In this document: positions 1-10,602 of the stretch, piece after piece | Numbering within the stretch: the stretch's first letter is position 1 | Layout of the letters: the number at the start of each line of letters is the position of its first letter | Origin: Ustilaginoidea virens | Taxonomy: Eukaryota > Ascomycota > Sordariomycetes > Hypocreales > Clavicipitaceae | NCBI RefSeq assembly: GCF_000687475.1 | Contig: NC_057321.1 | Span: 2,728,001-2,792,000, forward strand | Direction of reading: 5' to 3' | Length of the DNA: 64,000 nucleotides | Notes under the pieces: generated by a model | Databases searched by the model: none | Told to the model about the DNA's origin: nothing | The model's input: the letters and a program-made list of their open reading frames with translations, nothing else | Made by a program: the position numbers and the translations under genes

Positions 1-524
1 AAGTCAATGACCATGATTCGACCATTAACAAGACGAAAGTTATTCAGCTTGATATCATCTGGCTGTATGTGAAATCGACCGAGATCAGTTAATGCTTCCT
101 TCATTAAGTCAAGAAAGTCGGGTATCTCTAAAACGGCCCCTGCAGGATCTCCAAGACAAACACCACCAATATCAGAGATTAGTATAGCCTTTTTACCGTT
201 ATACTTCAACTCGCCATAGAAGTTAGGGATTCTAGTTCCCTGAATAATCTCGAGAGCTTTATATGTCGACTTTTCTACTTCAAATTCCTTATCCCAATTC
301 TTTTTACACATTTTTAGAATGAGGCAGGGTGGTAAATTCCATTCTGGAAAGTACCTGCCGACCCGGTCGCGCCAAGACGTTAGGAGGAGATCGAGTAGTC
401 GATCTATCATTCGGTCTATAATAGAGGGGCAAATTTGGAGATGAAGAACGTTGGGGAAGTCAAAGCTTGCTTTTGTGGCAGTCGCGTATATTAGACGTGT
501 TCGAAATCGGAAATTCTGGCGAGT
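1..524 (-). CDS. Protein-kinase-like protein, partial (runs off left edge)
   Basis: Minus-strand frame open from a stop at 525-527 to the window edge, with no internal stop. The first in-frame ATG is at 408-410; coding sense is clear on both sides of it, so the true start may lie upstream or in another exon. Visible in order: a Trp/Arg-rich stretch (SWRDRVGRYFPEW), LPPCLILKMCKKNWDKEFE, an E-x-x-TY-x-AL block with IQGTRIPNFYGEL, a SDIGG turn, and near the edge HIQPDDIKLNNF followed by GRIMVIDF. These resemble the hinge, catalytic-loop (DDIKLxNF for HxDxKxxN) and DF(G/E) regions of divergent fungal kinase-like proteins common in Pezizomycotina. Catalytic activity is uncertain because the loop is atypical and the end is missing. 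Base composition is balanced and CA/TG are not depleted, unlike everything to the right, so this is probably a live or recently live host gene. Confidence 0.75.
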
Positions 525-1552
525 CTATTAGTTGGATCGTATCCCCAGATTATCATACTATATGTCGGCATACTATTTTCTCCGAGGGCAGCACAGGCTG
601 TTTAGCAACTGATTTGAATGGTCCTTTATGACGCTGGTGAGGGGTCTGGAATTTCCACTGCTTCTCCGACGAGATTCGAGAGACAAGGGATGAAAGTGCA
701 CATGCTTCTGTCATGTTGCGTGGCTTTGAATGAAGCTGCTTGTTACATTTTGGAAAGGAGTAAATAGGTGCATGCCGGATTCAAGGTTGCGGTTCTTTAA
801 GGGGCGATGCGATGTTTACCCGCTTCTTCTTATTGGCCTGGTCAAGTCGTAGGACCCACCTACTTTTTGATCCTGTTCAACGTACGGAGTATCGTCGATG
901 GAAAGGGGACGAGTACGCTGCTATGTATAACGCTCTACAATAAAGCATACATGTTGTATCAGGCGTTTGCTTGCAGCACATAGTAAAAGAAATAATGAGT
1001 CTCATATGACTGAGCACAGGTGCACCCCAAATAGCGCACAAACATATGCGGGCCTTCGCATTAAGGTCAATGGAGGTTTTTCAATGAATACTTATTAAAG
1101 GAAAGACTCTAGTGGGCCGCCATACAAGCAATGTAAGGGGCCAATCGCGGCCAAAAGAAAATCGGTAGGACCTCACTCTCGAAATGCGGCCCGTTGTGCT
1201 TATAATGAAATGACATGCCTAGTAAACAATGCTACTGCATATAATAACTCCCGCTCACTGTTGAGTCTCGACTGTCCTTCAGCGGCATTGACAATCCCTT
1301 TGGCGCTACCATACTTCTTGAACGAGATATTGACTATGTTACGCAGAGGCGACGGTAGCGAAGGAGGCTGGGAGGATAATCACAAGATCATATCGCTAGT
1401 AGGAAAGAGCGTTTGTAAACCGGGTTGCGTTGTAGGCGCTAACGATGAAAGTCAGGAGATATTTGACCCGTTAACGCCCTGTCCTAAATGGCCCGGAACA
1501 AGAGGTACCTCCTACCTGGGTGCCCAAAGTGGGTAGGCGAATTCTGTGGTAC
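525..1552. other. Non-repetitive flank, no recognised gene
   Basis: About 1 kb of balanced-composition DNA without the TA-rich decay of the rest of the window. A plus-strand open frame of 108 codons (1210-1536) starts with ATG, but it has no motif I recognise and no supporting neighbour; I treat it as chance or an unplaceable small ORF. The 5' part of the kinase-like gene or its promoter may lie in 525-900. Confidence 0.5.
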
Positions 1553-1605
1553 TCTAACTGTTGGTTTCACATCAAAAAAAACTCTAACTGTTGATTTCAC
1601 ATCAA
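1553..1605. repeat. 23-bp direct repeat pair, 30-bp period
   Basis: TCTAACTGTTGGTTTCACAT at 1553-1572 (the repeat runs to 1575) recurs at 1583-1605 with one G/A change, separated by an A-rich spacer. The second copy leads directly into LTR-like sequence starting TGTTGATTTCACATCAAGGG, so the TCTAAC part may be flank duplication and the TGTTG part an LTR terminus. Confidence 0.6.
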
Positions 1606-1830
1606 GGGGTACCCAGTTGTACGTAGGGTTGCGCGCGTGGTATTGTGTACCGTGTGGTCACCGGTCAAAGGTATGATATTCTTCTTTGATTTATGACTAT
1701 CTAAGAAAGCAGGAAAAGACGCAAAATAGGAATTACACGATGTGGCCTTTTGTGCGTGTGCCGCAGTCACGTGCGCTGGCGCGGGCCGGCCGTGCGGCCT
1801 ATCAGGGCGCAGGGAAAATGTCGGCATGGA
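1589..1830 (-). mobile_element. Degenerate copia LTR relic (A/G family)
   Basis: From about 1607 the sequence follows the Copia-A/G LTR: GGGTACCCAGTTGTACGTAGG, a GCGCGCGTGGTAT block, the ATGACTATCTAAGAAAG block, an ACACGATGTGGCCTTTT block and a GC-rich segment. Its first bases differ from the other LTRs. The right end has diverged and no 5-bp duplication can be assigned with confidence. It lacks the extreme TA bias of the nested elements. It is a separate, probably older insertion. Confidence 0.6.
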
Positions 1831-1901
1831 TACCGGTGGATTCGTATAATGTCGGGAATGTTCGGCTATGAGTGGACACGTGTAACCGAGGGAACTATAG
1901 C

Positions 1902-2235
1902 TGTTGATATAAACTCGGTATACCCAGTTGTACGTAGGGTCGCGCGCGTGGTATCATGTACCGGGTGATCACCAAGCAAAGGTATTCTATTACTTTACTA
2001 ATGACTATCTAAGAAAAGAGAAAGGAAGCAAAAGAGGGTAATTACACGATGTGGCCTTTTTGTGCGTATGCCGTGGTCACGTGCACCGGCGCGGTCGGGC
2101 CGGGCTGCCCGCGTGCCCTACCGGGCTCAGGGGCACAGGGGCACAGGGGCAAAAGTGGCCACGTCGTATGCAATAGAGCGCGGCACATCCGTCGCAGTGT
2201 GCCCAATTGGGCACCTTGCGACAGCGATTCCGACA
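1902..2235 (-). repeat. Copia-G 3' LTR
   Basis: 334-bp LTR in minus orientation, reading TGTTGATATAAACTCGG at the left and ending GCGATTCCGACA. It carries subfamily markers TATACCCAG and GGGTGATCACC (shared with Copia-H) where Copia-A/B have GGTACCCAG and GTGAGGTCACT. The interior has a GC-rich block (2075-2165) embedded in TA-rich sequence. Confidence 0.85.
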
Positions 2236-2871
2236 CTGGCAGCTTCTCTTTTTATAGAAGCAAACATCGGAATCGCTAGGATATAAAGCGCATATATAGA
2301 AAAGAAAGTGTGGCGCGGTCTCGGCAGGTTATGCCGCCGGTAATACTGTCGCGCCGCGCGGCCGGCTTATACAGCCTTATACCGTACAACAGCCGGTATG
2401 TTGAATATCGTAGCCAAAAGAAAAGGGCAAAAAGGGGCAGCAGTAAATGCAGTAGAAAAACAATAATATAAGGAAATCCACTTACTTGCCATATATAATA
2501 TCACCAATTATACCCAAATTTGGTCAGATATTGACCGGCCTCTTTACCTACCCTTCTATATGTATAACAGCCTCATTTCGGTTAATAAAGGTCTCAAGGG
2601 CTTTATTAGGCGTTCCTTTAGTTATTATATCGGCGAAATTATTATTCCTATTAATCTAACGGATCTTATATATCTCCCGGCGCTCGTATAACTATCGCAG
2701 GGCTATAATATCTATTATAAGCCTTTTTTCCTTAGTAGTGCCTAGCTTGATAAGGCATTCGTATAGCGAAAACGAATCTGTATATATAATCGTAGGGATC
2801 TTCGGCAATCCCAGCCTGCTAGTAATTATATTAAGGGTCGTGCCTATCGTATATGCGATATCGACCCTTTA
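2236..2871 (-). pseudogene. Copia-G pol 3' end (RNase H) and 3' UTR
   Basis: Minus-strand RNase H C-terminal end matching the same part of Copia-A (15180-15513) and Copia-B (44595-44940), plus the short non-coding tract before the LTR. Recognisable on the minus strand are the peptide region around IDSFSLYECLIKLGTT (decayed) and the GTPNKAL/ITKG tail. It is broken by stops and cut at 2866-2871, where Copia-A inserted; CTTTA at 2867-2871 is the left copy of the target duplication. Confidence 0.8.
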
Positions 2872-3218
2872 TGTCGGAATCGCTGTCGCAAGGTGCCCAA
2901 TTGGGCACATTGCGACGGATGTGCCGCGCACACCCGATGCGCACAATGTGGCCACTTTGGCCACTTTGGCCCCTTTTGCCCTTTTACCCCTAAGCCCGGT
3001 AGGGCACGCGGGCAGCCCGGCCCGACTGCGCCGATACACGTGACTACAGCACGCACAAAAAGGCCACATCGTGTAATTACCCTCTTTTACTTCCTTTCTT
3101 TCCTTTTAGATAATAGTCATTAGTAAAGCCAATAAATCCTTTACTTAGTGACCTCACGGTATATGATACCACACGCGCGACCCTACATACAACTAGGTAC
3201 CCCGAGTTTATATCAATA
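2872..3218 (+). repeat. Copia-A 5' LTR
   Basis: 347 bp, TGTCGGAATCGC to TTTATATCAATA (terminal CA has become TA). Contains a GC-rich block near 2990-3040 and the conserved GTAATTACCCTCTTTTACTT region. Matches 15805-16151 along its whole length with scattered transitions. Confidence 0.9.
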
Positions 3219-3602
3219 CTAATCAGTAGTGATAACCACCACTCACAGGATAATTACATCCCGCAAAAAACGGTGCATCACAGATTAGTAAGATATTGAT
3301 TTCGAAGAGGCAGTTAAGCTTTCTTAGCTATACTAACTAGAGGGAGAACGATTTATAACCTCTCCTTCCCCTTATCTATTATAAAGAAGAATAAAATATA
3401 CTAAATATCACGATCTTTAAAGATACCCTTAGTATTTAGGAAGAACGATTTATAACCTCTTTCTATTCTACCCTTTTCTTTCTTTTACCCTACTACTATA
3501 GGTAAAAGCCCTTTCGAATCTTACACTCCTTATAAGAAGGAATCTTACACTCCTTATAATATATTCCCCCCCCCCCCCTCTTCAAACCCTCTTCTCAACA
3601 CT
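3219..3602 (+). other. Copia-A leader with hairpin and C13 tract
   Basis: Non-coding leader between LTR and gag. It starts with a short inverted repeat (AGTAGTGATAACCACCACT, 3224-3242) directly after the LTR and holds repeated ACGATTTATAACCTC motifs, a duplicated TCTTACACTCCTTATAA unit, and 13 consecutive C at 3566-3578. The same layout occurs in inverse orientation in Copia-B (G13 at 50456-50468). The first leader bases do not match the initiator-tRNA site used by Copia-C/D/E, so the primer is unidentified. Confidence 0.7.
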
Positions 3603-3803
3603 ATAGCCTTATTATCATCATTACAATAATTACGAAAGCTACCTAAGAGGATATAACGATTTACCTTACTCTTTAACGATAATTAGACCAATACTATAGA
3701 GCCTATCGACCCTAATAATACTATAAATATATAGCTATACAACCGTCTTGCATTCCTTATAGATACCTATAAGGAAAATACCTACCTAGATAATAATCTT
3801 TAG

Positions 3804-4058
3804 TGTCACGGACTCGGGCTATACCCGTGTTATAGATTGACTGAGGCTCGGGCTGCGCCCATGCCTAGTCCGGAACGGATGATATAAAGTAGACGCGCGG
3901 GCCCATAAGGGCAACGTTAGGGCTCTAGCCCGCGCTATATACGGATATATATAGACTGCGGAAGGGACCCGATTTAGGCTCTTCTCCCTTCCTCTTTAGT
4001 TTTATTAATATATCCGATTGACGCCTATTTACAGTCGCCCTAGGGCTAGTCCGTCACA
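3804..4058 (+). repeat. Gypsy-A1 5' LTR
   Basis: 255 bp, TGTCACGGACTCGGGC to CTAGTCCGTCACA; perfectly inverted TGTCACGGACT/AGTCCGT(C)ACA-type termini. Contains a TATA-rich segment at 3941-3957 and the self-primer segment at 3998-4008. Confidence 0.92.
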
Positions 4059-4070
4059 ATTAATAAAACT
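3998..4070 (+). promoter_or_regulatory. Gypsy-A1 self-primer and primer-binding site
   Basis: AGTTTTATTAA at 3998-4008 inside the LTR is the exact reverse complement of TTAATAAAACT at 4060-4070, which begins one base after the LTR. In the Tf1/sushi group the transcript's first 11 nt anneal to the primer site and are cleaved to prime minus-strand synthesis. By that model transcription starts at about 3998, about 40 bp past a TATA-like tract. Gypsy-A2 has the same pair. The match is seen directly; the mechanism is inferred from the family. Confidence 0.8.
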
Positions 4071-4137
4071 CTCTCAACCCTTATTGTTATACTATATATA
4101 ACCGCCGATAATAGATATAGGGCCCTCACAGAATACT

Positions 4138-7100
4138 ATAGGCTCAGATAATGCCCGACGCGCCTCTACTCATCAATAGGCCGCTTAATAGGAGTCAATT
4201 ACTAATACTATAGAAGTCCTTAATATAAGGTTCTAAGAATAGCTATCCTAAAGCTAGGAGAGTGAGCGTTAGATACGCGCTTAGGCCGAACAGACCGAGC
4301 GTCGGATGCTAGCCCTTATCGACTAGATGCAATAATAACTATCGCCAGCCCTTATAATAACCTTTGACCGGTTTTAGACTAACTTTATCCTAACCCTAGA
4401 AGAAACCTAATCTAAACGTAAACTAATACTAGTCGGGGAACCCTTTAACGGTAAAAAGGCTATATTTACCGTATAGAAGACCTTTATAAAGTATAAGTTA
4501 GAGATCGATTAGGACTTTATTAGTAACGATAAGACCTAATAGATATTTATCTATTAGAACCTCTCGGCTACAGTCTAATCCTAAGTTATAGCATTTTTTA
4601 AGAATAGTACGGCCCTCTATTACCGCCCTATAGCTTTCTTTAACTACTTATAGCGACTTTTTAAGGACCTATATCGGGAGGAATACATAATTAGTAAGCT
4701 TAAGTATACCCTTTATTAGGCGCTGAAAGAACCCTTTTCTACCTTCTTTATACATTTTAAAGAGAAATTAGTATTAGCGGGGGGGCTTAGGTGGCTTAAG
4801 TTAGTTAAGCTAGAAATACTTTAATCCGCCTTTAACCCTTATATATCGGATAAGATTATCGGCCTAAAGGTCTCCTATAAGGACTATAATATAGCTATTA
4901 TATAGTACCGTAAAATCGCCATCAATCTAGAGATAAGCCTTACCGTAAAACGCTATATAGACCCTTACCGGAATTATAATAATAACGCTTAGGATCTACA
5001 GGCAATCGCTTGGGATAAGGATAGTAATACGCCTATAATAGGCATTAATAAGCTAGGGTCGAAAGGCAAAGAGAAGTTATCCGCTAAGAGGGTAGTATAG
5101 GTTTTAAAAGAGGTCCTTAAGGAGCGCTACTAGAAATTACTTTATACCTAATATAGAGATGCCGGCTATAAAATGCCGGAATGCAAGCTAAGGCTAGCCT
5201 AGCCTCTACTAAAAATAACTATAGCTTCTATAGACCTAAAGGCTATAGAAGCCTTACGAATCGCTAAACTTAGAGATAGCGATAATAGTAATCCTTAGGG
5301 AAAAGACTAGCCTTTAAGCCGAATCTCGCGAGAGGGCTTAAAAAACGCACCTAGCCCCTAGCTAGGTTACAATAGGAATACTATATAAGGGAGACTAATA
5401 ATATTAAAGACCGTATAAATAGATACCCTTTTTTAGTCCTAATATTATATAATAATTCTACCTTTATCGATACCCTAATTAATTTTAGTTATAATTACTA
5501 TAGTATAATAAGCGAAAGAACTATCTAAAGGTTAGGACTCTAGCCTATCTACCTACTATTTTATAGGAAATTTAAGACTATAGTAGATATAAAGAGTCGA
5601 TTGGGGGAATAGTAGACTATCCCCTCAATCACTTATACTATCTATATCGATATCGATATTAATAGATAGCTATTAGCCGTAATACTATACGTCATCCTAA
5701 GCCTTACTTACGATATTATCTTAGGATTGCCTTAGATAGAGTATTATAATATCGAACTTTAGGTAAAGTAATACTAACTAAGAATTAGAGCCGCTAATAG
5801 CCTCTTTATAAGGGAATTAACTATTTGATCCTTTAGGCCTATTGTAATTAATATTCTCAGATTAGTCTTTTATGGCATACTATAATATATAGTATGCACC
5901 TAAGATAACTCGACCTCCTTCTTCCTTATAAGCCTATAGGAGCTTATATATATCCTCTATATTATACTCCTGCTGTATTAGAATTTAGCTTCCCTTTTGG
6001 CCTAGCTATAGACCCTACTACTAGAGCTCTAAGACTTCGCCGACCTTTTTAATAAAGTAAAAGCCTCCGGCCTTTTACTATACTAAGGCATACTTAATCA
6101 CTATATTAAGCTTAAACCGACCTTAGATAAAGGGCCACCCGACCTCCTATAGGGACCATTATATAATATACCATAAGACTAACTATTTAAGGTTTAGAGA
6201 TAGGTAATAGACCTTATAGATAAAGGATAAATCTATACAAACTCTTTATTAGCAATAGTATTAGTCCTACTCGCGAAAAAGGCGAATGGTAGATAGCATT
6301 TTTACGTAGATTACCGGGCCCTAAATAAAGTTATAGTATAGGACCGGTATCCCCTTCCCTTAATTAAAAAGATATTATATTCCCTATTTTAGGCGAAGTA
6401 GTTTATAAAGGTAAATATCCGCGCTATATTTTATAAGATCTATATCGCTAAGGGCGATAAATACCTGATTATATTCCGGACCTGTTTTAGCCTCTTTAAG
6501 TAGTTAGTAACCCCCTTTAGCCTAACTAAGGCCCCCGCGATATTCTAGCATTATATTAATAAGGCCTTAGGGGACTTATTAGGGGATTTCGCTATTGCCT
6601 ACTTAGACGATATTTTAGTCTATACTAGCGGCTTATAGAAGGAATATATAGACTATATTAGGGTTATCCTTAGATGCCTATAAAATACCAGCCTAAATCT
6701 AAATCTAGATAAATATAACTTTATAGTAAAAAAGGTATACTACCTTAGCTATATCGTAATAGCAGGGAAGGAGATCCGCTTAGACCTTAAGAAGATTAAA
6801 GCAATCTAAAAGTAGGAAGCCTTTACGAAATTATAGGGTATTTAAAGCTTCTTAGGTTTTATAAATTTCTACCGCGATTTTATTTTAGACTTCTCCTATT
6901 TAGCCGAGCCCCTAGTTTAATTAATACAGAAGGGTATTCCTTTTTAATAGCTTAAAGAAGAGGAAAAGGCTTTCTAAGCGCTTAAATAATACTTTATCTT
7001 ATACCTAGTTTTTGCCTAATAAGACCCTAAGAGGGAAATAATCTTTAAGGCAGATAGCTTTAGTATAGCTCTTAATAGCTACCTTTTTTAAATCGGGGAA

Positions 7101-9146
7101 GATAGAGTGCTTTACCTAATTATATATTATTTAGTACGGCTTATAAAAGCTAAATAGAATTATACTATTTATAATAAAAAGCTGCTTACTATTATCGTAT
7201 GCCTTAAAGTATAGTCGGTTAAGCTCTATTCTATTACTACCCTATTTATAATCCTTATAGACTATAAGAACCTTAAGTATTTCGCCCGACTAAAGGAGAT
7301 ATCGGAATACTAGGCGCAATAGGCCGAGACATTAGCCCTTTTTAACTTCTACCTTTAATACCAGCCCGACTTATAGGCCTAACACCCTAATGCCCTTTTG
7401 CGATAAAAGTAAAAGGCAGATAGCACAGCATTAAGGTTTAGCTAAGTCTTTTAACTACTATCTATTTCCGCTATAGAGGCAGACCCGATAAAGGTCTAAT
7501 TAGACCTAATAGAAGATCAGCCGATTATAGCCCTAGATATAATAGAGGATAGGCCGATAGTAGCTTTATTGACTAGAATCTTCCTACCTAGCGGCTTTTA
7601 GGTCTTTACTAATATATACCTATAAGCGCTTTAGGACTAGGCTATAGCCAAGGATAAACTATATTAGGCCCGGTAGAAGGCTATAGTAAATAGAGAACGA
7701 TAATTCCCTATAGAGGCAAAAACTAAAGAGTAGATCGTAGACTATACCCTAAATGCCTATAGAGTGCTACTCTATTAGGGCTAGATTTAGCTCCTTTTGT
7801 TTAAGCCGCTAATAACTATAGTAATCTAATAATACTATAACTCCCCTACTATAGGGCACTTAGGGAAGAATATAACCTTCTAACTCTTATAATAGGATTA
7901 CTACTTTAATAGTATATTATCTAAAGTAGCTTAGTTTATTTGGAATTGCTAATACTATAGGGCATATAAGAGCCGCTAATTGCGATAAGGCCTATTCTAG
8001 CCCTTACCGATCCTAGATCGTTTTTAGTCTTAAATCTCTATTAACTTTATAATTAACCTCCTAGCTTAAGACGCCTCCGACCTATATTACCTAATAGTTA
8101 TTACCGACTGCCTATTTAAATATATCTAGCTTAAAGCGATATACTCGATATAAGTAAAAGATTATATAGAATGGTTTCTCGACTGCTAATAGCAGCATTA
8201 TAGATTTCCTATCTAGATTATTAGCAATAAAGGCTCGGACTAAATAGGCTAATTCTAAACTATAATATATAAGGCTATTAAGACCAAATAACTCCTCTTA
8301 ACTATATACTACCTATAAACCGATAGTAGTATAGAGCGTATAAACTAGGAGGTCTAGGCTATCTTATATATTAAGGTAGTATTCGACTAATATAATTAGC
8401 CTTAATATCTTACGACTTATTAATATACTCTAAATAACCGTACTTCTTTAGTTACTAGATATAGTCCTAACTATCTTCTAAATAGCTTCGACTCTCCTAT
8501 TATAGTACCTCCCCCTAATATCATACTAAGTTTAATAACCCCTAAGGGGTAAGTAGCGCGCTTTTTAGCTATATTATGGGAGGGGGGCGAACTCGCTTAG
8601 GCCGCTATCGCTTTTACCTAATAGCAATAGTAGGATATAACAAACCGCTCCCGATACCTAGTAGAATGCTATTAAGTTAGGGACTAAATCTAGCTAAGCC
8701 TACGGAATATTAAGACTAACCGGCCTTATAAGAAGCTCGACTAGGTATCTGCTAAATATACTATTATAGCTATTTTATCCCTACTTAATATCCGACTCGA
8801 TATTCCTAACGGTATCTACCTAGTTTTTCATATTAATCTTATAGAATATACCGCTTCCGACCCGCTGCCGAGCTAAATACTTATAGATACTAGGCCTAAT
8901 CCCCTATTAGTCCTATTAGAGGATTCTAATACCCCGTATAAGGAATTTAAGGTCGAGGAGATATTAGCTGCTAAAAACGCTTAGGGTCGTAGTAGTAAAT
9001 ATAATATACTAGTAAAATAGAAGGGGTATAACTTGCCGATTTAGGAACCGCTAGAGAATTTCAAGGATACCGCAGCGCAGGCGGTATTTAAGGTTAAATA
9101 GGGGGATATTTAGATATATAATAGACCCGGTCGAACCCTATAGTAA
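4138..9146 (+). pseudogene. Gypsy-A1 gag-pol-chromodomain relic
   Basis: Gag at about 4150-5000 (a Q/E-rich coil region with ESERQIRAQAEQTERRMLAL-like content, then GEPFNGKKA and FFIHFKEKL). The protease region is near 5400-5700. RT at about 6270-6900 has the YLDD catalytic motif intact at 6600-6611 and FLGFINFYRDFI downstream. RNase H is about 7020-7330. Integrase is about 7830-8500, with the HPTVGHLGK zinc-finger start recognisable. A chromodomain at about 8930-9100 shows FKVEEILAAKN, NILVKQKGYN and PLENFKD. Dozens of in-frame TAG/TAA codons stand at Gln and Trp positions. The reading frame ends at the tandem stops 9141-9146. No extra 3' gene follows, in contrast to Gypsy-B. Confidence 0.88.
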
Positions 9147-9179
9147 CCCTAATATGGAACGGGTGAAATTTTTCCCAGC

Positions 9180-9445
9180 GAAGGGGGGTATATCACGGAC
9201 TCAGGCTATACCCGTATTATAGATTGACTGAGGCTCGGGCTGCGCCTATGCCTAGTCTAGAACGGATAATATAAGGTAGACGCGCGGGCCTATAAGGGCA
9301 ACGTTAGGGCTCTAGCCCGCGCCACACACGGATGTATATAGACTGCAGAAGGGACCCGATTCGGGCTCTTCTTCCTTCCTCCTTAGTTTTATGAATATAT
9401 CCGATTGATGCCTATTCGCAGTCGCCCTAGGGCTAGTCCGTCACA
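9180..9445 (+). repeat. Gypsy-A1 polypurine tract and 3' LTR
   Basis: The purine tract GAAGGGGGGTA (9180-9190) primes plus-strand synthesis in this family and directly precedes the LTR at 9191-9445 (255 bp, first G changed to A: TATCACGG). Confidence 0.9.
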
Positions 9446-10331
9446 TTTAGGAATAATTCCGTAAGGATTATAGCGAATAGAATAAAGCCCTATTCCGCCG
9501 TATTAACACTTAGGTTTTATAGTAATTCCGCTTAATATTACGGGAATGCGGCGTATATATTAGAGTATCGGGTTCCCTAATAATACTAACCCTACTTAAA
9601 TGCCTTTAATAATAATAGAATCCATAATAGCCTCAAGAGGAAGTAACCCGGCAATTTACTCGCAGCGTATTCCTATCCTGGCTTAACCCTACTAGGGAAG
9701 CCTTACTACCTATCGGTAATACCAAACAAGAGATATAAAGGCTTCAAAATACACCCTCATATACACACACAAGGCCCTCATCATTATTATTATAAGCCCC
9801 CACAATAGTTATACAAATACCCTTACTAAGGCTCGCGTTATAACACTCATAAGCCCTATTAATACTAAGGGACTTCGCAACACTAATAGTAGCACGATTA
9901 TAGTTATAATAACCTATTATCCCCCCCTCTATATCGAAGAAGCCTTATGCCCCTGCCCCTATTAAAGAAGAAGAAGAAGATAGGGGCCGGTCCTAATAAC
10001 CTAAAAGGAAGACGCCTATTTATAATAGGCCGCTATTCGAAATAGGGAAAAGCTCCCGCTATCAATAATAATATATAATAGCCGATAATTATAGCCTATA
10101 AGACCGATCCGACTAAATATATCGCTCTAGGGATTATACCCCTAGCCGGGCTAGCCGAGGCGGCTATCTTAATACCCCTTAAGGTTATAGCATACCCAAT
10201 AGAGGTCGAGTTATAAGCCCCAATAATATACTTCCTTCAATAGAGGACCCCAATAATAATACCCTCTAAGCTAATACCGCCCTTAATACCAAATATCACG
10301 AATCGCAGTATCGCGGCCTATAAGCTCTAAT

Positions 10332-10602
10332 TGTGACGGACTGGCCCTAGGGCGACTGCGGATAGGCGTCAATCGGATGTATTGATAAAACTAAGGAGGA
10401 AGGGAGAAGAGCCCGAATCGGGTCCCTTCCGCAGTCTATATACATCCGTGTGTGGCGCGGGCTAGAGCCCTAATGTTGCCCTATGGGCCCGCGCGTCTAT
10501 CCTATGTCATCCGTTCCGGACTAGGCACGGGCGCAGCCCGAGCCTCAGTCAATCCATGACACGGGCATAGCCCGGACACGGGCATAGCCCGAGTCCGTGA
10601 CA
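10332..10602 (-). repeat. Solo Gypsy-A LTR in Copia-A gag
   Basis: 271 bp from TGTGACGGACTGGCCC to GAGTCCGTGACA, flanked by CTAAT at 10327-10331 and 10603-10607. No internal region is present, so it is the product of LTR-LTR recombination. It is 16 bp longer than Gypsy-A1's LTR because a CACGGGCATAGCCCG unit is partly duplicated. It shows few RIP changes compared with its surroundings. Confidence 0.93.

Larger units (their letters stand above)
3804..9445 (+). mobile_element. Gypsy-A1, chromovirus nested in Copia-A gag
   Basis: 5.64-kb Ty3/gypsy element with two 255-bp LTRs and a 5-bp duplication TTTAG at 3799-3803 and 9446-9450. The domain order gag, protease, RT, RNase H, integrase, chromodomain places it among chromoviruses. 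It interrupts Copia-A gag. Every coding domain is riddled with RIP-type stops. Confidence 0.93.

Noticed and set aside
1210..1536. 108-codon plus-strand open frame in the host flank
   Set aside because: No motif, no homologous feel, no neighbouring evidence; length is within chance expectation for balanced-composition DNA.
2042..3123. Several small Arg/Pro/Gly-rich frames on both strands
   Set aside because: They translate the GC-rich repeat block of Copia-G/A LTRs and recur wherever that LTR occurs.
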